Assembly (NCBI GenBank): GCA_947475095.1
Contig: CANJLG010000001.1
Coordinates: 95,777-159,776, forward strand
Source: Flavobacteriales bacterium
GTDB lineage: Bacteria > Bacteroidota > Bacteroidia > Flavobacteriales_D > Crocinitomicaceae
DNA length: 64,000 nt
Reading direction: 5' to 3'
Shown piece by piece: positions 1-9,171 of this stretch. A model generated the notes under the pieces. That model saw nothing but the letters and a program-made list of their open reading frames with translations. It was not told where the DNA came from and made no database searches. The translations under genes were made by a program, and so were the position numbers. Numbering within the stretch: position 1 is the first letter of the stretch; each line of letters opens with the position of its first letter.

Positions 1-942
1 ATCTGGAATGATAAGTTCTCCAATACCACAACGAGGTCCAGAAGATAGCATCCGGATATCATTTCCGATTTTCATTAAAGATACGGACGATCTTTTGAAG
101 GCACCAGACAGTTCAACCATTGCGTCATGGGCTGCCAATGCTTCAAATTTATTTTTAGCGGTTACAAAGGGAAAGCCTGTGAAATCAGAAATTTTCTTCG
201 CTACTAATCGATCGTAGCCTTTTGGCGTGTTTAGGCCAGTTCCAACAGCTGTTCCGCCTAATGCCAATTCTGTTATCGCTTCCAATGCATTTTGAATCGC
301 GCGCATTGAGTTATCTAGTTGGGCAACATAAGCACTAAACTCTTGGCCCAAAGTAAGTGGAGTAGCATCCATAAAATGAGTTCTCCCCGTTTTTACGATA
401 GCCTTAAACTCAACAGACTTAGCGTGAAGAACCTCTCTGAGATGAAGTAGGGCTGGCAAAGTACATTCCTTTGTTATTTTATAAGCTGCGATATGCATGG
501 CCGTAGGAAAGGTATCGTTGGACGACTGAGATTTATTCACATCATCATTTGGACTTAATATTTTTTCTACATCTTGTAATTTGCCACCATTTAATTCATG
601 TCCTCTATTGGCTATTACTTCATTGCAATTCATGTTGGATTGGGTGCCAGAACCTGTTTGCCAAATAACCAATGGGAATTCTTGATCGTGCATCCCCGTT
701 AATATTTCGTCACAAACGGCAGAAATTAGTTCCCGTTTTTCAATGGATAAAACCCCTAATTCAAAATTTGCGTGAGCAGCTGCTTTTTTCAAAAAAGCAA
801 AGGCGTGAATTATCTCGATTGGCATGGATGCTTCCTTTCCAATTTTAAAATTATTTCTAGAACGCTCTGTTTGCGCTCCCCAATAACGAGATGAAGGGAC
901 TTTTACTTCTCCCATTGTATCTTTTTCAATTCTAAATTCCAT
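1..942 (-). CDS. fumC: Class II fumarate hydratase, 3' end outside window
   Basis: Encodes the fumarase that interconverts fumarate and malate in the TCA cycle, a cytosolic homotetramer in known members. I translated it by hand because the frame runs off the window and is absent from the ORF track. It starts [16 protein letters not shown] and reads without a stop to base 1. Visible family blocks include [18 protein letters not shown], the [13 protein letters not shown] block typical of fumarases rather than aspartases, [18 protein letters not shown], and [10 protein letters not shown]. About 314 of the roughly 465 residues of the family are present. The GSSIMPGKVNP signature would lie just beyond the edge. 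A TATTTTTG box about 50 bases upstream may be its promoter. The family call is firm; the fumarase-versus-aspartase call rests on the [12 protein letters not shown] block. Confidence 0.93.
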   Translation of the reverse strand, partial: MEFRIEKDTMGEVKVPSSRYWGAQTERSRNNFKIGKEASMPIEIIHAFAFLKKAAAHANFELGVLSIEKRELISAVCDEILTGMHDQEFPLVIWQTGSGTQSNMNCNEVIANRGHELNGGKLQDVEKILSPNDDVNKSQSSNDTFPTAMHIAAYKITKECTLPALLHLREVLHAKSVEFKAIVKTGRTHFMDATPLTLGQEFSAYVAQLDNSMRAIQNALEAITELALGGTAVGTGLNTPKGYDRLVAKKISDFTGFPFVTAKNKFEALAAHDAMVELSGAFKRSSVSLMKIGNDIRMLSSGPRCGIGELIIPD

Positions 943-993
943 ATTATTGGTTTTATTAAATTATAATTTTTAATTTTGCTGTGTTGATTTATA

Positions 994-1001
994 CAAAAAT
1001 A
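994..1001 (-). promoter_or_regulatory. Possible -7 box of fumC
   Basis: On the minus strand this reads TATTTTTG, matching the Bacteroidota -7 consensus TAnnTTTG. It lies about 50 bases upstream of the fumC ATG. I see no TTG at the expected -33 distance, so support is partial. Confidence 0.35.
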
Positions 1002-1008
1002 ATAGAAG

Positions 1009-1170
1009 ATGAGCAGTTTTGGTATCGTATTGTTTCTTTTAATTTTCGGAATGGCATTTTGGATGCTTATTTACCTTATGGGTTTTATCCTTCCATTCTG
1101 GATTACCTTAGGTATTTTTGAACAACTGAAGCCTAAACGTGTTTTTGAAGACAAGAAAATAAAAGAGTAA
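1009..1170 (+). CDS. Small membrane protein, 53 aa, unknown function
   Basis: This short frame is not in the ORF track. It starts ATG (MSSFGIVLFLLIFGMAF) and ends in TAA. Residues 4 to about 40 are almost entirely hydrophobic and could form one long or two short membrane segments; the tail (EQLKPKRVFEDKKIKE) is charged. A strong hairpin terminator follows 22 bases after the stop, which supports a real transcription unit. It is divergent from fumC. I do not recognise the family. Confidence 0.55.
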   Translation: MSSFGIVLFLLIFGMAFWMLIYLMGFILPFWITLGIFEQLKPKRVFEDKKIKE

Positions 1171-1191
1171 TGTCTCTTTTCATAATAGTGT

Positions 1192-1220
1192 AAAGCCCGT
1201 CGAAAAAACGGGCTTTTTTT
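1192..1220 (+). terminator. Rho-independent terminator
   Basis: A perfect nine-base stem, AAAGCCCGT against ACGGGCTTT, with a short A-rich loop, is followed by a T run. It ends the 53-aa membrane protein transcript. The A run on the other side means it may also act on minus-strand transcripts from the metalloprotease pair. Confidence 0.85.
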
Positions 1221-1269
1221 ATGCGCTATTTTTGTTTGGGCAGAAAGTATTTATACCCTTGCCTCCTAT

Positions 1270-1827
1270 TTATTTATTTTTTAGAATCCCATTTTGAGGG
1301 ATTTCAAAAGGCAACTCGCAAGCCACATCGGGTTTCAAAGCCACACGGCGACGCTTCTTAACGCGAAATTTATGCAGACAAACCACAACACCTTGACTTT
1401 CTACACCCAAAATATAAGCGCCATATCTTTTTCTTTTAGTGGGATCAATGTGCACCAAAACGATAAGCTCTTCATAGGTTTTAGTGGCATTGAAATATGC
1501 ACTGGTCAATTTTACAGCTTCTCGGATTTGGCCGTGACTTTTTTCAACTTTATCTGTTGCTAAAAAGAAAGCCCCTAACCACTCTTCTCCTATTAGCTTT
1601 CCATTTTGTTTGGATTCAAACCTTGCATTCATATTATTGATTGAGTCCATTCCTAAATTCTCTACAAGATCTCCACCGACATAGACCACCTTAAACCCCC
1701 AGCTATTTGCGGTTTCTATGATGGCATTGTTCCTTTCATATGAAAAAGGCCTACCTGTTATATAATAGGTTTGTGCAACTAGCCAACCGTGAAGGCAAAA
1801 AATAAACAGGGCAAAAATGAGCTTCAT
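1270..1827 (-). CDS. Small secreted protein of unknown function
   Basis: The 185-aa product begins with a signal peptide (MKLIFALFIFCLHGWLVAQ), so it is probably exported. No family is recognised. The body contains YYITGRPFSYERNNAIIE, a basic patch KVKKRRR, and no obvious catalytic motif or sorting tail. The ORF track starts at a TTG at 1830; I prefer the ATG at 1827, which shares a base with the stop of the upstream metalloprotease gene (TGATG). That overlap implies translational coupling, so the two proteins are probably made together. It could be an inhibitor, chaperone or partner of the protease, but that is only inference from position. Confidence 0.75.
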   Translation of the reverse strand: MKLIFALFIFCLHGWLVAQTYYITGRPFSYERNNAIIETANSWGFKVVYVGGDLVENLGMDSINNMNARFESKQNGKLIGEEWLGAFFLATDKVEKSHGQIREAVKLTSAYFNATKTYEELIVLVHIDPTKRKRYGAYILGVESQGVVVCLHKFRVKKRRRVALKPDVACELPFEIPQNGILKNK

Positions 1828-4634
1828 CAATACTTTAAGAATTTATACAAGGATGGTCCATTGGCGCTGTTGGCCACCACCAAATAAAGCCCACTGGCAT
1901 ATTGAGATAAATCAAATGTGCAGGAATTACTTCCGCTTACAACTTGGCTACTCAAGGCTTTACCCGATATATCCATCAAATATACAGTTTGTATCGCATG
2001 CCCCGTCCATGTCAAATGAACCGCATCCCCAGCTGGGTTAGGCGATAATACGACCGTAACGTCATGCTCGGAAAGTCCAGATTGATCTACCGTTATACAT
2101 TGTGACGTGTCTGAACATCCATTTAATGTCACAACAACCGCATAGGTTCCACTTGCCGCACCCGTGGTGAAACTTTGGGAGACAGCGCCAGGTACGGGCA
2201 GATTAGTTGCACAGTCCAGCCATTGGTAATCGACGTTGTTTTGTTGAGCCGTCAAGGTAATGTCGTTTTGAGAAATGAGGTTGGAAGGTGTGGATAATAC
2301 TGTTAAGTTTTGATTTACCTCATCGGCGCATTGCCCAAGATCAGGAGTGAATATGTAGGATGTGGTTCCGGGGCTTGCAGATGATGCCGGGGGCGACCAA
2401 GTCCCCGCTATGCCATTAGTTGAGGTGTTAGAAAACTGAATATCCGTCCCTTGGCACACATTTTCAAATGCCTCGAATAGAGGGCTTGCCATGGGCTCAA
2501 CTACCAAAGAAAAAGAGGTGTTGACAGCGCAATTGTTTGGGGTAGAAGTAAAGTTATAAGTGCTCGTTCCAGCTATAGTTAAATTCAATGGTGGAGACCA
2601 AGTGCCTGGAATACCGTTGTCAGATTGAATGGGCAAAGAAAAACTTGAGTCATTTTGACAAGCATTGCTAAGACCAGAAAATAAAGGAGTCACTGTGCTT
2701 CCACAGGTAATGGTGAAATTATTGTTAGAAATATCGAAAAAAGTGCCTGCTGATGAAATTACCATAACGCGCGCTGTGGTAGTGGACACATTCGGACACA
2801 CAATAACCTCCGAACCATCGTTGGCAGTAATGCTATTCAAGACAAATGGATAACTTAAGCCGCCATTGACTGACAACAGTATTCTGACATCAGAACAATT
2901 TATGGGGGCAACATCGGTATTGGCAACAGACCACGTAACGGTTTGATTACTTCCACCCACCCATGAAATACCGGTAGCGGAAGGATAATTTACTATAAAA
3001 GGACCAGCAGCGGCATTGGTAGTCACGGTGACATCCACATAATCATTACAAGAACCAACGCCATGGTTGTCCTTAACCGTTAATCTAAAATCCATCACTC
3101 TGGCTACCGATGGAAGACTTTCCCAAGTAAATGGACCATTAGTTGCCAAAGCCGCTAAGTTTGGGAAATAACGTGAAGAATCTAGAGATGGATCAAAACT
3201 GCGAAAACTTGGGCCGCCAGTGGCAGTAGCAACAGGAGGCTGTGTTGAGGCTTCATTATCCATTTGTTCCCAAAGAAAAGTAAGAACGTCTCCTTCTGGA
3301 TCTGTCGCATGCCCTGTGAGTATAAATGGTGTTGAAATAGGGACTATAATATTTCCCCCAGTTGATGTAATCGTTGGAGGCGTATTGTTCAAAGGAGTTA
3401 TGACCTCGCACTGATGACCATTGCTTAAAATCTCAGCACTAATTTCACCTAAGTTATAGCCGTGAAAATAATCGTCACTGTTATTCTGAACATTTGGCGA
3501 ACAAATACCTGCATAACCCATAATCGTACTGGCACTTCCTGGCTCTCGGCGAGCAGCGCTCACGCTATTGCAATTATTGTTTTGCGTGTGGTTTCCACCA
3601 AATTGATGCCCCATTTCGTGGGCAACATAGTCGATGTCAAAAGGATCTCCAATTGGAGCCCCACTTCCGGTTACGCCTCTCGCTTTTTGCCCACCTGCAC
3701 AAACCACCCCCAAGCCAGCAAGGCCGCCACTATTGGTTCCAAAAACGTGGCCTATATCGTAATTGGCACTTCCTATAATATTGTCAACGGTCGTTTGGTT
3801 TTGGGTAATCATAGAGCCAGGAGTTCCATTGGTAAAAGGGTCCGTGGCGGCAACAGTATAGATTAAATTATTGTTATTGGGAACAATGACCATGGTAATT
3901 GCGATATCTTTCTCATACACACCATTCACGCGGTTCATGGTCGTTACTTGAGCGGCCGCCGAAAGCAATACAGAGCCTCCATGGAAAGTCGTGTATTCAG
4001 CTGTGGCCGAAAGTGCCAATCGATAGGTTCGAAGATCGCATGTTCCAAACATACTTTTCTCAGTTTTGATCGGTTTAGACTCTATTTCGCCTTGAACATC
4101 ACAAAATAATTTTTTATCTGTGAGGAAATCTTTCTTGGTATAAACTACATAATATTGGTTGTTTCCCTCAAACATGGGATCGATAAAGACCGTACTTTGC
4201 CCCGGCACAAATATCATGGCGTGCAAGCCAGTTGGAGTAATGTCCCATTTGCCATATGCGCCAGATCCATCTTTGGCATAAGCATCCATGCTTATGATTT
4301 GTGGAAACTTGGCATTGTACAAAGGGTGCATAGTTTCGTTGCGCTTGGCTGTAAAAGCATGCATGGTCCCATCAGGAAAAGGGAATTGAATTTCCGCAAT
4401 AAATCCACTAATTCGGCCTTCTCTATAAGTAATCCCTTCTAAATCGGATTGCAATGAAGAAACATCTAAGTGAAAAATTTTATGTCTAACCACTTGAATC
4501 TTTGAGGGGCCAAGTGAAGTATTGGCCTCAATATCCGAAGAACGCCAATCCAAGAAAATTGACTTTAAGTTTTGAGCTGTTAATGGAAATATGCTAATTA
4601 AAAAAACAAAGATAGAAAGGTATAAACGTGCCAT
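1827..4634 (-). CDS. Secreted reprolysin-type zinc metalloprotease with T9SS sorting tail
   Basis: A 935-aa extracellular endopeptidase. A signal peptide covers about residues 1-20, a pro-region runs to about 190, and the catalytic domain follows. The zinc motif HEMGHQFGGNHT (HExxHxxGxxH, near residue 340) is the metzincin signature, and the later Met-turn candidate SASTIMGYAGIC fits. After the protease domain come immunoglobulin/PKD-like segments and cysteine-bearing repeats (near 630-800). The C-terminal 75 or so residues (LSPNPAGDAVHLTW ... GLYLVVAN) form a type A T9SS sorting domain, so the protein should cross the outer membrane by T9SS and be anchored or released. Its stop overlaps the start of the small secreted protein downstream. 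The substrate is not evident from sequence. Confidence 0.92.
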   Translation of the reverse strand: MARLYLSIFVFLISIFPLTAQNLKSIFLDWRSSDIEANTSLGPSKIQVVRHKIFHLDVSSLQSDLEGITYREGRISGFIAEIQFPFPDGTMHAFTAKRNETMHPLYNAKFPQIISMDAYAKDGSGAYGKWDITPTGLHAMIFVPGQSTVFIDPMFEGNNQYYVVYTKKDFLTDKKLFCDVQGEIESKPIKTEKSMFGTCDLRTYRLALSATAEYTTFHGGSVLLSAAAQVTTMNRVNGVYEKDIAITMVIVPNNNNLIYTVAATDPFTNGTPGSMITQNQTTVDNIIGSANYDIGHVFGTNSGGLAGLGVVCAGGQKARGVTGSGAPIGDPFDIDYVAHEMGHQFGGNHTQNNNCNSVSAARREPGSASTIMGYAGICSPNVQNNSDDYFHGYNLGEISAEILSNGHQCEVITPLNNTPPTITSTGGNIIVPISTPFILTGHATDPEGDVLTFLWEQMDNEASTQPPVATATGGPSFRSFDPSLDSSRYFPNLAALATNGPFTWESLPSVARVMDFRLTVKDNHGVGSCNDYVDVTVTTNAAAGPFIVNYPSATGISWVGGSNQTVTWSVANTDVAPINCSDVRILLSVNGGLSYPFVLNSITANDGSEVIVCPNVSTTTARVMVISSAGTFFDISNNNFTITCGSTVTPLFSGLSNACQNDSSFSLPIQSDNGIPGTWSPPLNLTIAGTSTYNFTSTPNNCAVNTSFSLVVEPMASPLFEAFENVCQGTDIQFSNTSTNGIAGTWSPPASSASPGTTSYIFTPDLGQCADEVNQNLTVLSTPSNLISQNDITLTAQQNNVDYQWLDCATNLPVPGAVSQSFTTGAASGTYAVVVTLNGCSDTSQCITVDQSGLSEHDVTVVLSPNPAGDAVHLTWTGHAIQTVYLMDISGKALSSQVVSGSNSCTFDLSQYASGLYLVVANSANGPSLYKFLKY

Positions 4635-4877
4635 GCTGAAAAATTTTTGTAAATATATAAATTACCTGTATTTATTATTTAAAGTTTGGAAAGACTTAAA
4701 AATTTTAGCCTAAAAAAATTATGCTTAATAACAGTCTTTTCTGCCAATACTTTCTATTGATTAAAATTAATGCTAAGAAAAAATTAATTATTCGTAAAGT
4801 ATTTTTGAATTATTAAAAAAAATATTAAGTTTGTCGAGATTATTAATTCTTTAATGCTTATTTTAATTTTTTAAATT
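4635..4877. other. AT-rich divergent intergenic region
   Basis: This 243-base gap separates the divergent metalloprotease and exbB genes. It is very AT-rich. I can support one promoter, for exbB. On the protease side there is only a weak TATATTTA-like box. No RNA gene or further frame is visible. Confidence 0.5.
4805..4833 (+). promoter_or_regulatory. exbB operon promoter
   Basis: TTG at 4805-4807 and TAAGTTTG at 4826-4833, with an 18-base spacer, match the Bacteroidota -33/-7 promoter pattern (TTG, TAnnTTTG). The exbB start lies 44 bases downstream. Confidence 0.65.
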
Positions 4878-5702
4878 ATGAGTTCAAACAATGTTATTCG
4901 AAAGAAAAGCAAAATTTCAGGTGGTTTTTCATCGCTAATGTCTGTTTTAGCGATTGTTATTTCGCTTATTGCAGGAGTTTTAATATATAAATTTATTTTT
5001 GGAGATCCCGCTAATTTTGCTGAAGGAGATAATACCGGCGAGCCATTAGATGGAAATTTATTGGCTACTATTTATAAAGGAGGTTTTATCGTTCCGATTT
5101 TGGTAGCTATAAATTTAATTATAATTATCTTTTCAATTGAGCGATTTGTCACTCTATCAATTGCCAAAGGAAAGGGGAAGTCAAATAAGTTTGTTAGTAA
5201 GATAAAAGAATTATTAGTTTCAAAAGAATTGGTAAGCGCTGTCGATGAGTGCGATAAACAAAGAGGCTCTTTAGCAAATGTTGTCCGAGCTGGTTTGGTG
5301 AAATATGAATCTGTTTGTGACGATAAAGAAATGAATAAGGAACAAAAGGTTGATAGCCTTAAAAAGGAGTTAGAAGAGGCGACGTCTCTAGAGCTTCCGA
5401 TGCTTTCTAAAAACCTAGTTATCCTATCTACGCTAGCTTCGGTTGCAACACTAATTGGATTAATCGGTACTGTAATCGGAATGATTCGTTCCTTTTCTGC
5501 CATGTCTCAAGGTGCACCTGATACAGCCCAACTTGCAACAGGTATTTCTGAAGCGCTTATAAATACCTTTTTAGGAATTGCGGGTTCAACCATCGCGATA
5601 ATCATGTACAATTTCTTTTCAACGAAAATTGATGCCATGACATACAGCATTGATGAAGCAAGCTTTACAATTGTTCAAGAATTTTCAGCGTCGCAGAAAT
5701 AA
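4878..5702 (+). CDS. exbB: MotA/TolQ/ExbB family proton channel protein
   Basis: A 274-aa inner-membrane component of the TonB energising complex, where ExbB and ExbD use the proton gradient to drive TonB. Predicted membrane segments lie near residues 19-41, 67-88, 172-200 and 222-246. The last two sit in the conserved block TLIGLIGTVIGMIRSF and GISEALINTFLGIAGSTIAI, typical of the MotA/TolQ/ExbB domain. The N-terminal extension with an extra hydrophobic segment is longer than in E. coli ExbB and usual for Bacteroidota. It is first in an operon with two exbD genes and tonB, and it has a good promoter upstream. Confidence 0.93.
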   Translation: MSSNNVIRKKSKISGGFSSLMSVLAIVISLIAGVLIYKFIFGDPANFAEGDNTGEPLDGNLLATIYKGGFIVPILVAINLIIIIFSIERFVTLSIAKGKGKSNKFVSKIKELLVSKELVSAVDECDKQRGSLANVVRAGLVKYESVCDDKEMNKEQKVDSLKKELEEATSLELPMLSKNLVILSTLASVATLIGLIGTVIGMIRSFSAMSQGAPDTAQLATGISEALINTFLGIAGSTIAIIMYNFFSTKIDAMTYSIDEASFTIVQEFSASQK

Positions 5703-5736
5703 CAAATACGCAGTCATTTAATAAAATTACCTAGAG

Positions 5737-6399
5737 ATGCCAAAAATTAAAGCCCCTAAGGGAAGTCCTAGTATAGACATGACGCCTATGGTAGACTTGG
5801 CATTTCTATTAGTGACTTTCTTTATGTTATCGGCATCTTTTAGATCTAGCGAGCCTGTTGATGTTGATGTGCCAACGAGTATTAGTGATAAAATTATTCC
5901 TGAAAATGTCATCGTGGTTACCATCGATGTTAAAGGCCGTGTGTTTTTTAATCTGGCTGGAGTGGAAGCACGAAGAGAGTTGCTGGGAAGCATGGCTAAT
6001 AAATACGGTATTAAAATGAATAAAGATCAGGAAGATAAATTCGTCTTTATGTCTACTTTTGGCTGCTCAATGAGCGAATTGCCTAAGTACCTAAATTTAG
6101 AAGCTAATGCTCAAAAAAAGTTTCCTACATTAGGAATACCTTGTGATTCAACGAAAAACGAACTGAAAGATTGGATTAGTTTTGGTAATCGTGCGGCTCT
6201 AAACTCTGGAAAGACCGCTTTTGTTGAGGCAAAGAATAAAGGCCAAAAGCCTAACGTTAACGATTTCAAACCAAAATTTATATTACGGGTAGATAGTAAG
6301 GCGCTATACAAAGACGCTCAAAAAGTAATAGACGTTTTTAGAGATTTAAATTTAAATAATTTGAATTTTATAACCTCAATGGAATTAGCTCCAATTTAA
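5737..6399 (+). CDS. exbD: ExbD/TolR family biopolymer transport protein, first copy
   Basis: A 220-aa single-pass inner-membrane protein. The N-terminal MTPMVDLAFLLVTFFMLSA segment carries the membrane aspartate (MVDLAF) needed for proton flow in ExbD/TolR proteins, and the rest is periplasmic. It is longer than E. coli ExbD (about 140 aa) because of an insertion near residues 85-170. It lies 34 bases after exbB. The next gene is a second, diverged copy, an arrangement common in Bacteroidota TonB systems and suggesting a hetero-oligomeric ExbD assembly. Confidence 0.92.
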   Translation: MPKIKAPKGSPSIDMTPMVDLAFLLVTFFMLSASFRSSEPVDVDVPTSISDKIIPENVIVVTIDVKGRVFFNLAGVEARRELLGSMANKYGIKMNKDQEDKFVFMSTFGCSMSELPKYLNLEANAQKKFPTLGIPCDSTKNELKDWISFGNRAALNSGKTAFVEAKNKGQKPNVNDFKPKFILRVDSKALYKDAQKVIDVFRDLNLNNLNFITSMELAPI

Positions 6400-6410
6400 A
6401 AAATTAAGAA

Positions 6411-7049
6411 ATGGCAGAAATGGCAGAAGGTGGTGGCGATAGTCAACACAAAGGAAAAAAAAGAGCTAAAAAAAGTTCAACAAGGGTCGATATGACACCT
6501 ATGGTTGATTTAGCATTTCTTCTGTTAACTTTTTTCGTTCTTACGGCAACATTTAGTAAGCCCAAAGTAATGAGTTTAATTTATCCTGCTAAGATAGACC
6601 CCAAAGATCAAAAGGTAGATCAGCCTAAAATTAATAATGCAATAACATTCTTGCTGTCTAAAGATAAAATCTACTATTATAGTGGGCAATTCTATCCTGT
6701 TGATAAGCCAGGCCCTAACGGACCAACAAAATTAGAAGTCACAAATTTTGGCACGGATGGTGTAAGGAAATTATTAGCTGAAGGTAATAAATACGTGCTG
6801 AGTGAAAAGAAGATTTATAATAGCCAACTTAAAAAAAAAGAAATTCAAGACAGCACCTATTTAAGACATTTATTAGAAGCTAAAAAAAATAAGAAAGCGT
6901 TGAAAGTTTTAATTAAAGCAGATGATAAAGCAACATGTAAAAACTTTATCGATTTAATTGATGAATTAAAAATTGCAGAAATTGGTGTAATTGCACCTGT
7001 AGAATTGATGCCACAAGAAAACGAATTAATACAATCAAAAATAAAGTAA
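6411..7049 (+). CDS. exbD: ExbD/TolR family biopolymer transport protein, second copy
   Basis: A 212-aa paralogue of the preceding gene. A lysine-rich cytoplasmic head (KGKKRAKKSS) precedes the membrane segment MTPMVDLAFLLLTFFVLTA, which keeps the functional aspartate. A long periplasmic domain with charged, repetitive linkers follows. It starts 11 bases after the first exbD and ends one base before tonB, so all four are one transcript. The periplasmic parts of the two ExbD copies differ strongly, so the copies are not simply redundant (inference). Confidence 0.92.
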   Translation: MAEMAEGGGDSQHKGKKRAKKSSTRVDMTPMVDLAFLLLTFFVLTATFSKPKVMSLIYPAKIDPKDQKVDQPKINNAITFLLSKDKIYYYSGQFYPVDKPGPNGPTKLEVTNFGTDGVRKLLAEGNKYVLSEKKIYNSQLKKKEIQDSTYLRHLLEAKKNKKALKVLIKADDKATCKNFIDLIDELKIAEIGVIAPVELMPQENELIQSKIK

Positions 7050-7050
7050 T

Positions 7051-7926
7051 ATGGAAGTTATTATAACACTTATTGCAATTGTTTTTATTATTTCTTTGTA
7101 TGACTATTATTCTTCTAGATCATGGCAACAAGTCAGTTCTGCTGAGCGAAATGATTTAGTTTTCGAAGGTAGAAACCAAGATTATGGCGCCTACGAAATC
7201 CGTAAAAAATATGATAAAAGATTACTCTTTATTATGTTATCGGTGTTTTTATCTATATCGCTTATCTATGGATCTTGGGTAATTTATAAAAATTTACCTG
7301 AAGAAGCTAAAGTAGTACCCCCTGTCGATACTACTCAAATGAGTATACCAGCTCCTCCACTCGATGAAGAAGAGCCGCCACCACCACCACCCGACGAACC
7401 ACCTCCACCAGTTGAAGAGACATTCAAATTTGTTGCGCCAATCGTTTCAGATGAAGAAGTAGCAGAAGAAGTTTATATTCCTGTCGACGATCAAAAAGTT
7501 TCAACTGAAACAGTCGAGGGTACAAAAGAATCATTTGATGAGGAAAATGAAATTTTTGCGCCGCCTGAAGATAATGGACCTGTAGTTCAAGACAAACCGA
7601 AAGAAGTAATTGAAACCTTTGTAGATGAAGAGGCTGAATTTCCTGGAGGCTATCCTGCTATGATGGCTTGGATTCAAAAAAACCTCGTTTTTCCTGAAAC
7701 GGCTATTGAAAACAATGTTCAGGGGAAATGCTTTCTTCGATTTGTTGTTAGTGTAGATGGGAATATTTCAAGTGTAACCGTAACAAAGGGAGTGCCAGAT
7801 TGTCCTGAATGTGATAAAGCAGCAATCAAGGCGATCAGGTCGATGCCGAACTGGAAGGCTGGAAAGTTAAACGGAAGAAGTGTTTCGTCTTACTGCTCAA
7901 TTCCAATTAATTTTGCAATAGAATAA
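7051..7926 (+). CDS. tonB: TonB family energy transducer
   Basis: A 291-aa protein that carries energy from ExbBD to TonB-dependent outer-membrane receptors. Hydrophobic segments lie near residues 3-18 and 58-80. Between them is the Bacteroidota-type block FEGRNQDYGAYEIRKKYDKR. A proline/glutamate-rich periplasm-spanning linker (EEEPPPPPPDEPPPPVEE) covers about 105-125. The C-terminal TonB domain begins near EEAEFPGGYPAMMAWIQ and ends with IPINFAIE, including the VQGKCFLRFVVSVDGNI block. It starts one base after exbD2. No receptor gene is adjacent; TonB can serve distant receptors. Confidence 0.93.
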   Translation: MEVIITLIAIVFIISLYDYYSSRSWQQVSSAERNDLVFEGRNQDYGAYEIRKKYDKRLLFIMLSVFLSISLIYGSWVIYKNLPEEAKVVPPVDTTQMSIPAPPLDEEEPPPPPPDEPPPPVEETFKFVAPIVSDEEVAEEVYIPVDDQKVSTETVEGTKESFDEENEIFAPPEDNGPVVQDKPKEVIETFVDEEAEFPGGYPAMMAWIQKNLVFPETAIENNVQGKCFLRFVVSVDGNISSVTVTKGVPDCPECDKAAIKAIRSMPNWKAGKLNGRSVSSYCSIPINFAIE

Positions 7927-7968
7927 AAACTATTCAACAGCAGTTGAGCTTATTTTATTTTAATCAAA

Positions 7969-8160
7969 ATGAATTTTATTAATATTTCTTTATCAGTTTT
8001 TACCTTACTGACTTGCGTTTCTTTTGCGATTTCTCTTCTAATGACTGACTTTCTTCAGCCAAACATAAATGGATCAAGAAGGATAATCCTTATAATTATC
8101 CTTTTCATATATGCCGTAATTCGCTCTTTCAGAATCTACAAGCAGGTTAAAAAAAAATAA
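7969..8160 (+). CDS. Small two-helix membrane protein in the TonB operon
   Basis: A 63-aa product with two hydrophobic stretches (about residues 4-24 and 37-53) and a basic tail (RIYKQVKKK). It lies 42 bases after tonB and 3 bases before the PstS-like gene, so it is probably co-transcribed. Family not recognised. Its constant spacing with both neighbours argues that it is a real gene and possibly an accessory to the TonB complex (inference). Confidence 0.7.
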   Translation: MNFINISLSVFTLLTCVSFAISLLMTDFLQPNINGSRRIILIIILFIYAVIRSFRIYKQVKKK

Positions 8161-8163
8161 GCC

Positions 8164-9078
8164 ATGTCCTACACTTATACTCTTTGCGGCTTATTTTTTA
8201 TATTAAGCTCGTGCTCATCTAATGAAAATCCATTTTCCTATGGTAACGATACGCATAGTAGGGGAGAAATGGCGCTTTACGTTGAAGAATCGTTTAAACC
8301 ACTTTTTAAAACTAGCATCAACACATTTGAAAGTCAGTATCCCAAAGCGCACATTCAGCCGAAATATAGTTCTGAAGGAGAAATTATCAAAGAATTTTTC
8401 AATGGAAATGTTAAAACAATCTGTATCTCAAGGGACTTTACCGAAAAAGAGAAAAAAGCGTTGAAGAGTAAAAAAATTGAAGTTAGAAGTGATAAAATTG
8501 CTGAAGATGCCGTGGTGATTATCCTCCATCCGACTAACCCTGACTCATTAATGACGATTAATCAACTTAAATCTATCATTAGAGGAGAGACAAGTCGTTG
8601 GAATAGTATGAATACTCAAATCGAAATCGTATTTGACAAGCAAAATTCAGCAAACTATTACTACCTCAAAAAATTGTGTGACTTGAAAAGCCTCCCGATA
8701 AATCTATTTGCTGTCAACTCAAACGAAGAGGTTATTGCGTATGTCAAAAAACATGCAAATGCAATAGGTGTCATTGGACTTAATTGGGTTTCTGATTGTG
8801 ACGATACTGATACCCTCGCCTTCGTTGATGGAATAAATGTTGCCGCAATCGCAAAAAATGATAAAAGCGAGTTCTTTAAGCCATACGCGGGGTATGTTTT
8901 TTCGAAAGAATATCCATTATCAAGAGAAATTTGGATGATAAATAAAGCTAAAAAATCTGGTCTTAATAGTGGCTTTGTACTTTTTATGAAGGGGGATAAA
9001 GGGCAATTAATTATTCAAAAATCTGCATTGGTTCCTGCAACCGCCCCTATTCGGCTCATTCAAATTGTTAAGGAGTAG
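8164..9078 (+). CDS. PstS-like substrate-binding lipoprotein
   Basis: A 304-aa lipoprotein with lipobox LSSC (Cys17). The fold resembles periplasmic phosphate-binding PstS proteins: ALYVEESFKPLF near the start, SEGEIIKEFFNG, TICISRDFTEKE, and a LVPATAPIRLIQ tail. There are no phosphate ABC transporter genes nearby. In Bacteroidota, genes of this type often follow exbB-exbD-exbD-tonB, and a role in the TonB machine rather than phosphate uptake is plausible (inference). Ligand unknown. Confidence 0.8.
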   Translation: MSYTYTLCGLFFILSSCSSNENPFSYGNDTHSRGEMALYVEESFKPLFKTSINTFESQYPKAHIQPKYSSEGEIIKEFFNGNVKTICISRDFTEKEKKALKSKKIEVRSDKIAEDAVVIILHPTNPDSLMTINQLKSIIRGETSRWNSMNTQIEIVFDKQNSANYYYLKKLCDLKSLPINLFAVNSNEEVIAYVKKHANAIGVIGLNWVSDCDDTDTLAFVDGINVAAIAKNDKSEFFKPYAGYVFSKEYPLSREIWMINKAKKSGLNSGFVLFMKGDKGQLIIQKSALVPATAPIRLIQIVKE

Positions 9079-9119
9079 GTTTTTTTATCAAAATCAACGG
9101 TTTTTAACTTAGTATTTTT

Positions 9120-9127
9120 TACCTTTG
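9120..9127 (+). promoter_or_regulatory. Possible -7 box for the TPR gene
   Basis: TACCTTTG matches TAnnTTTG and lies 44 bases upstream of the TPR gene start in a 93-base gap. No clear TTG is seen at -33, so the gene may have its own promoter or be read from the TonB operon. Confidence 0.4.
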
Positions 9128-9171
9128 GCCTAACAATTGTACGAAAATATTAAGTCCTTATTTACTCTGCT

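Noticed and set aside
3462-3866. 134-aa plus-strand ORF
   Set aside because: It is opposite the metalloprotease coding region and has no recognisable domain or start context.
5072-5503. 143-aa minus-strand ORF
   Set aside because: Shadow frame of exbB.
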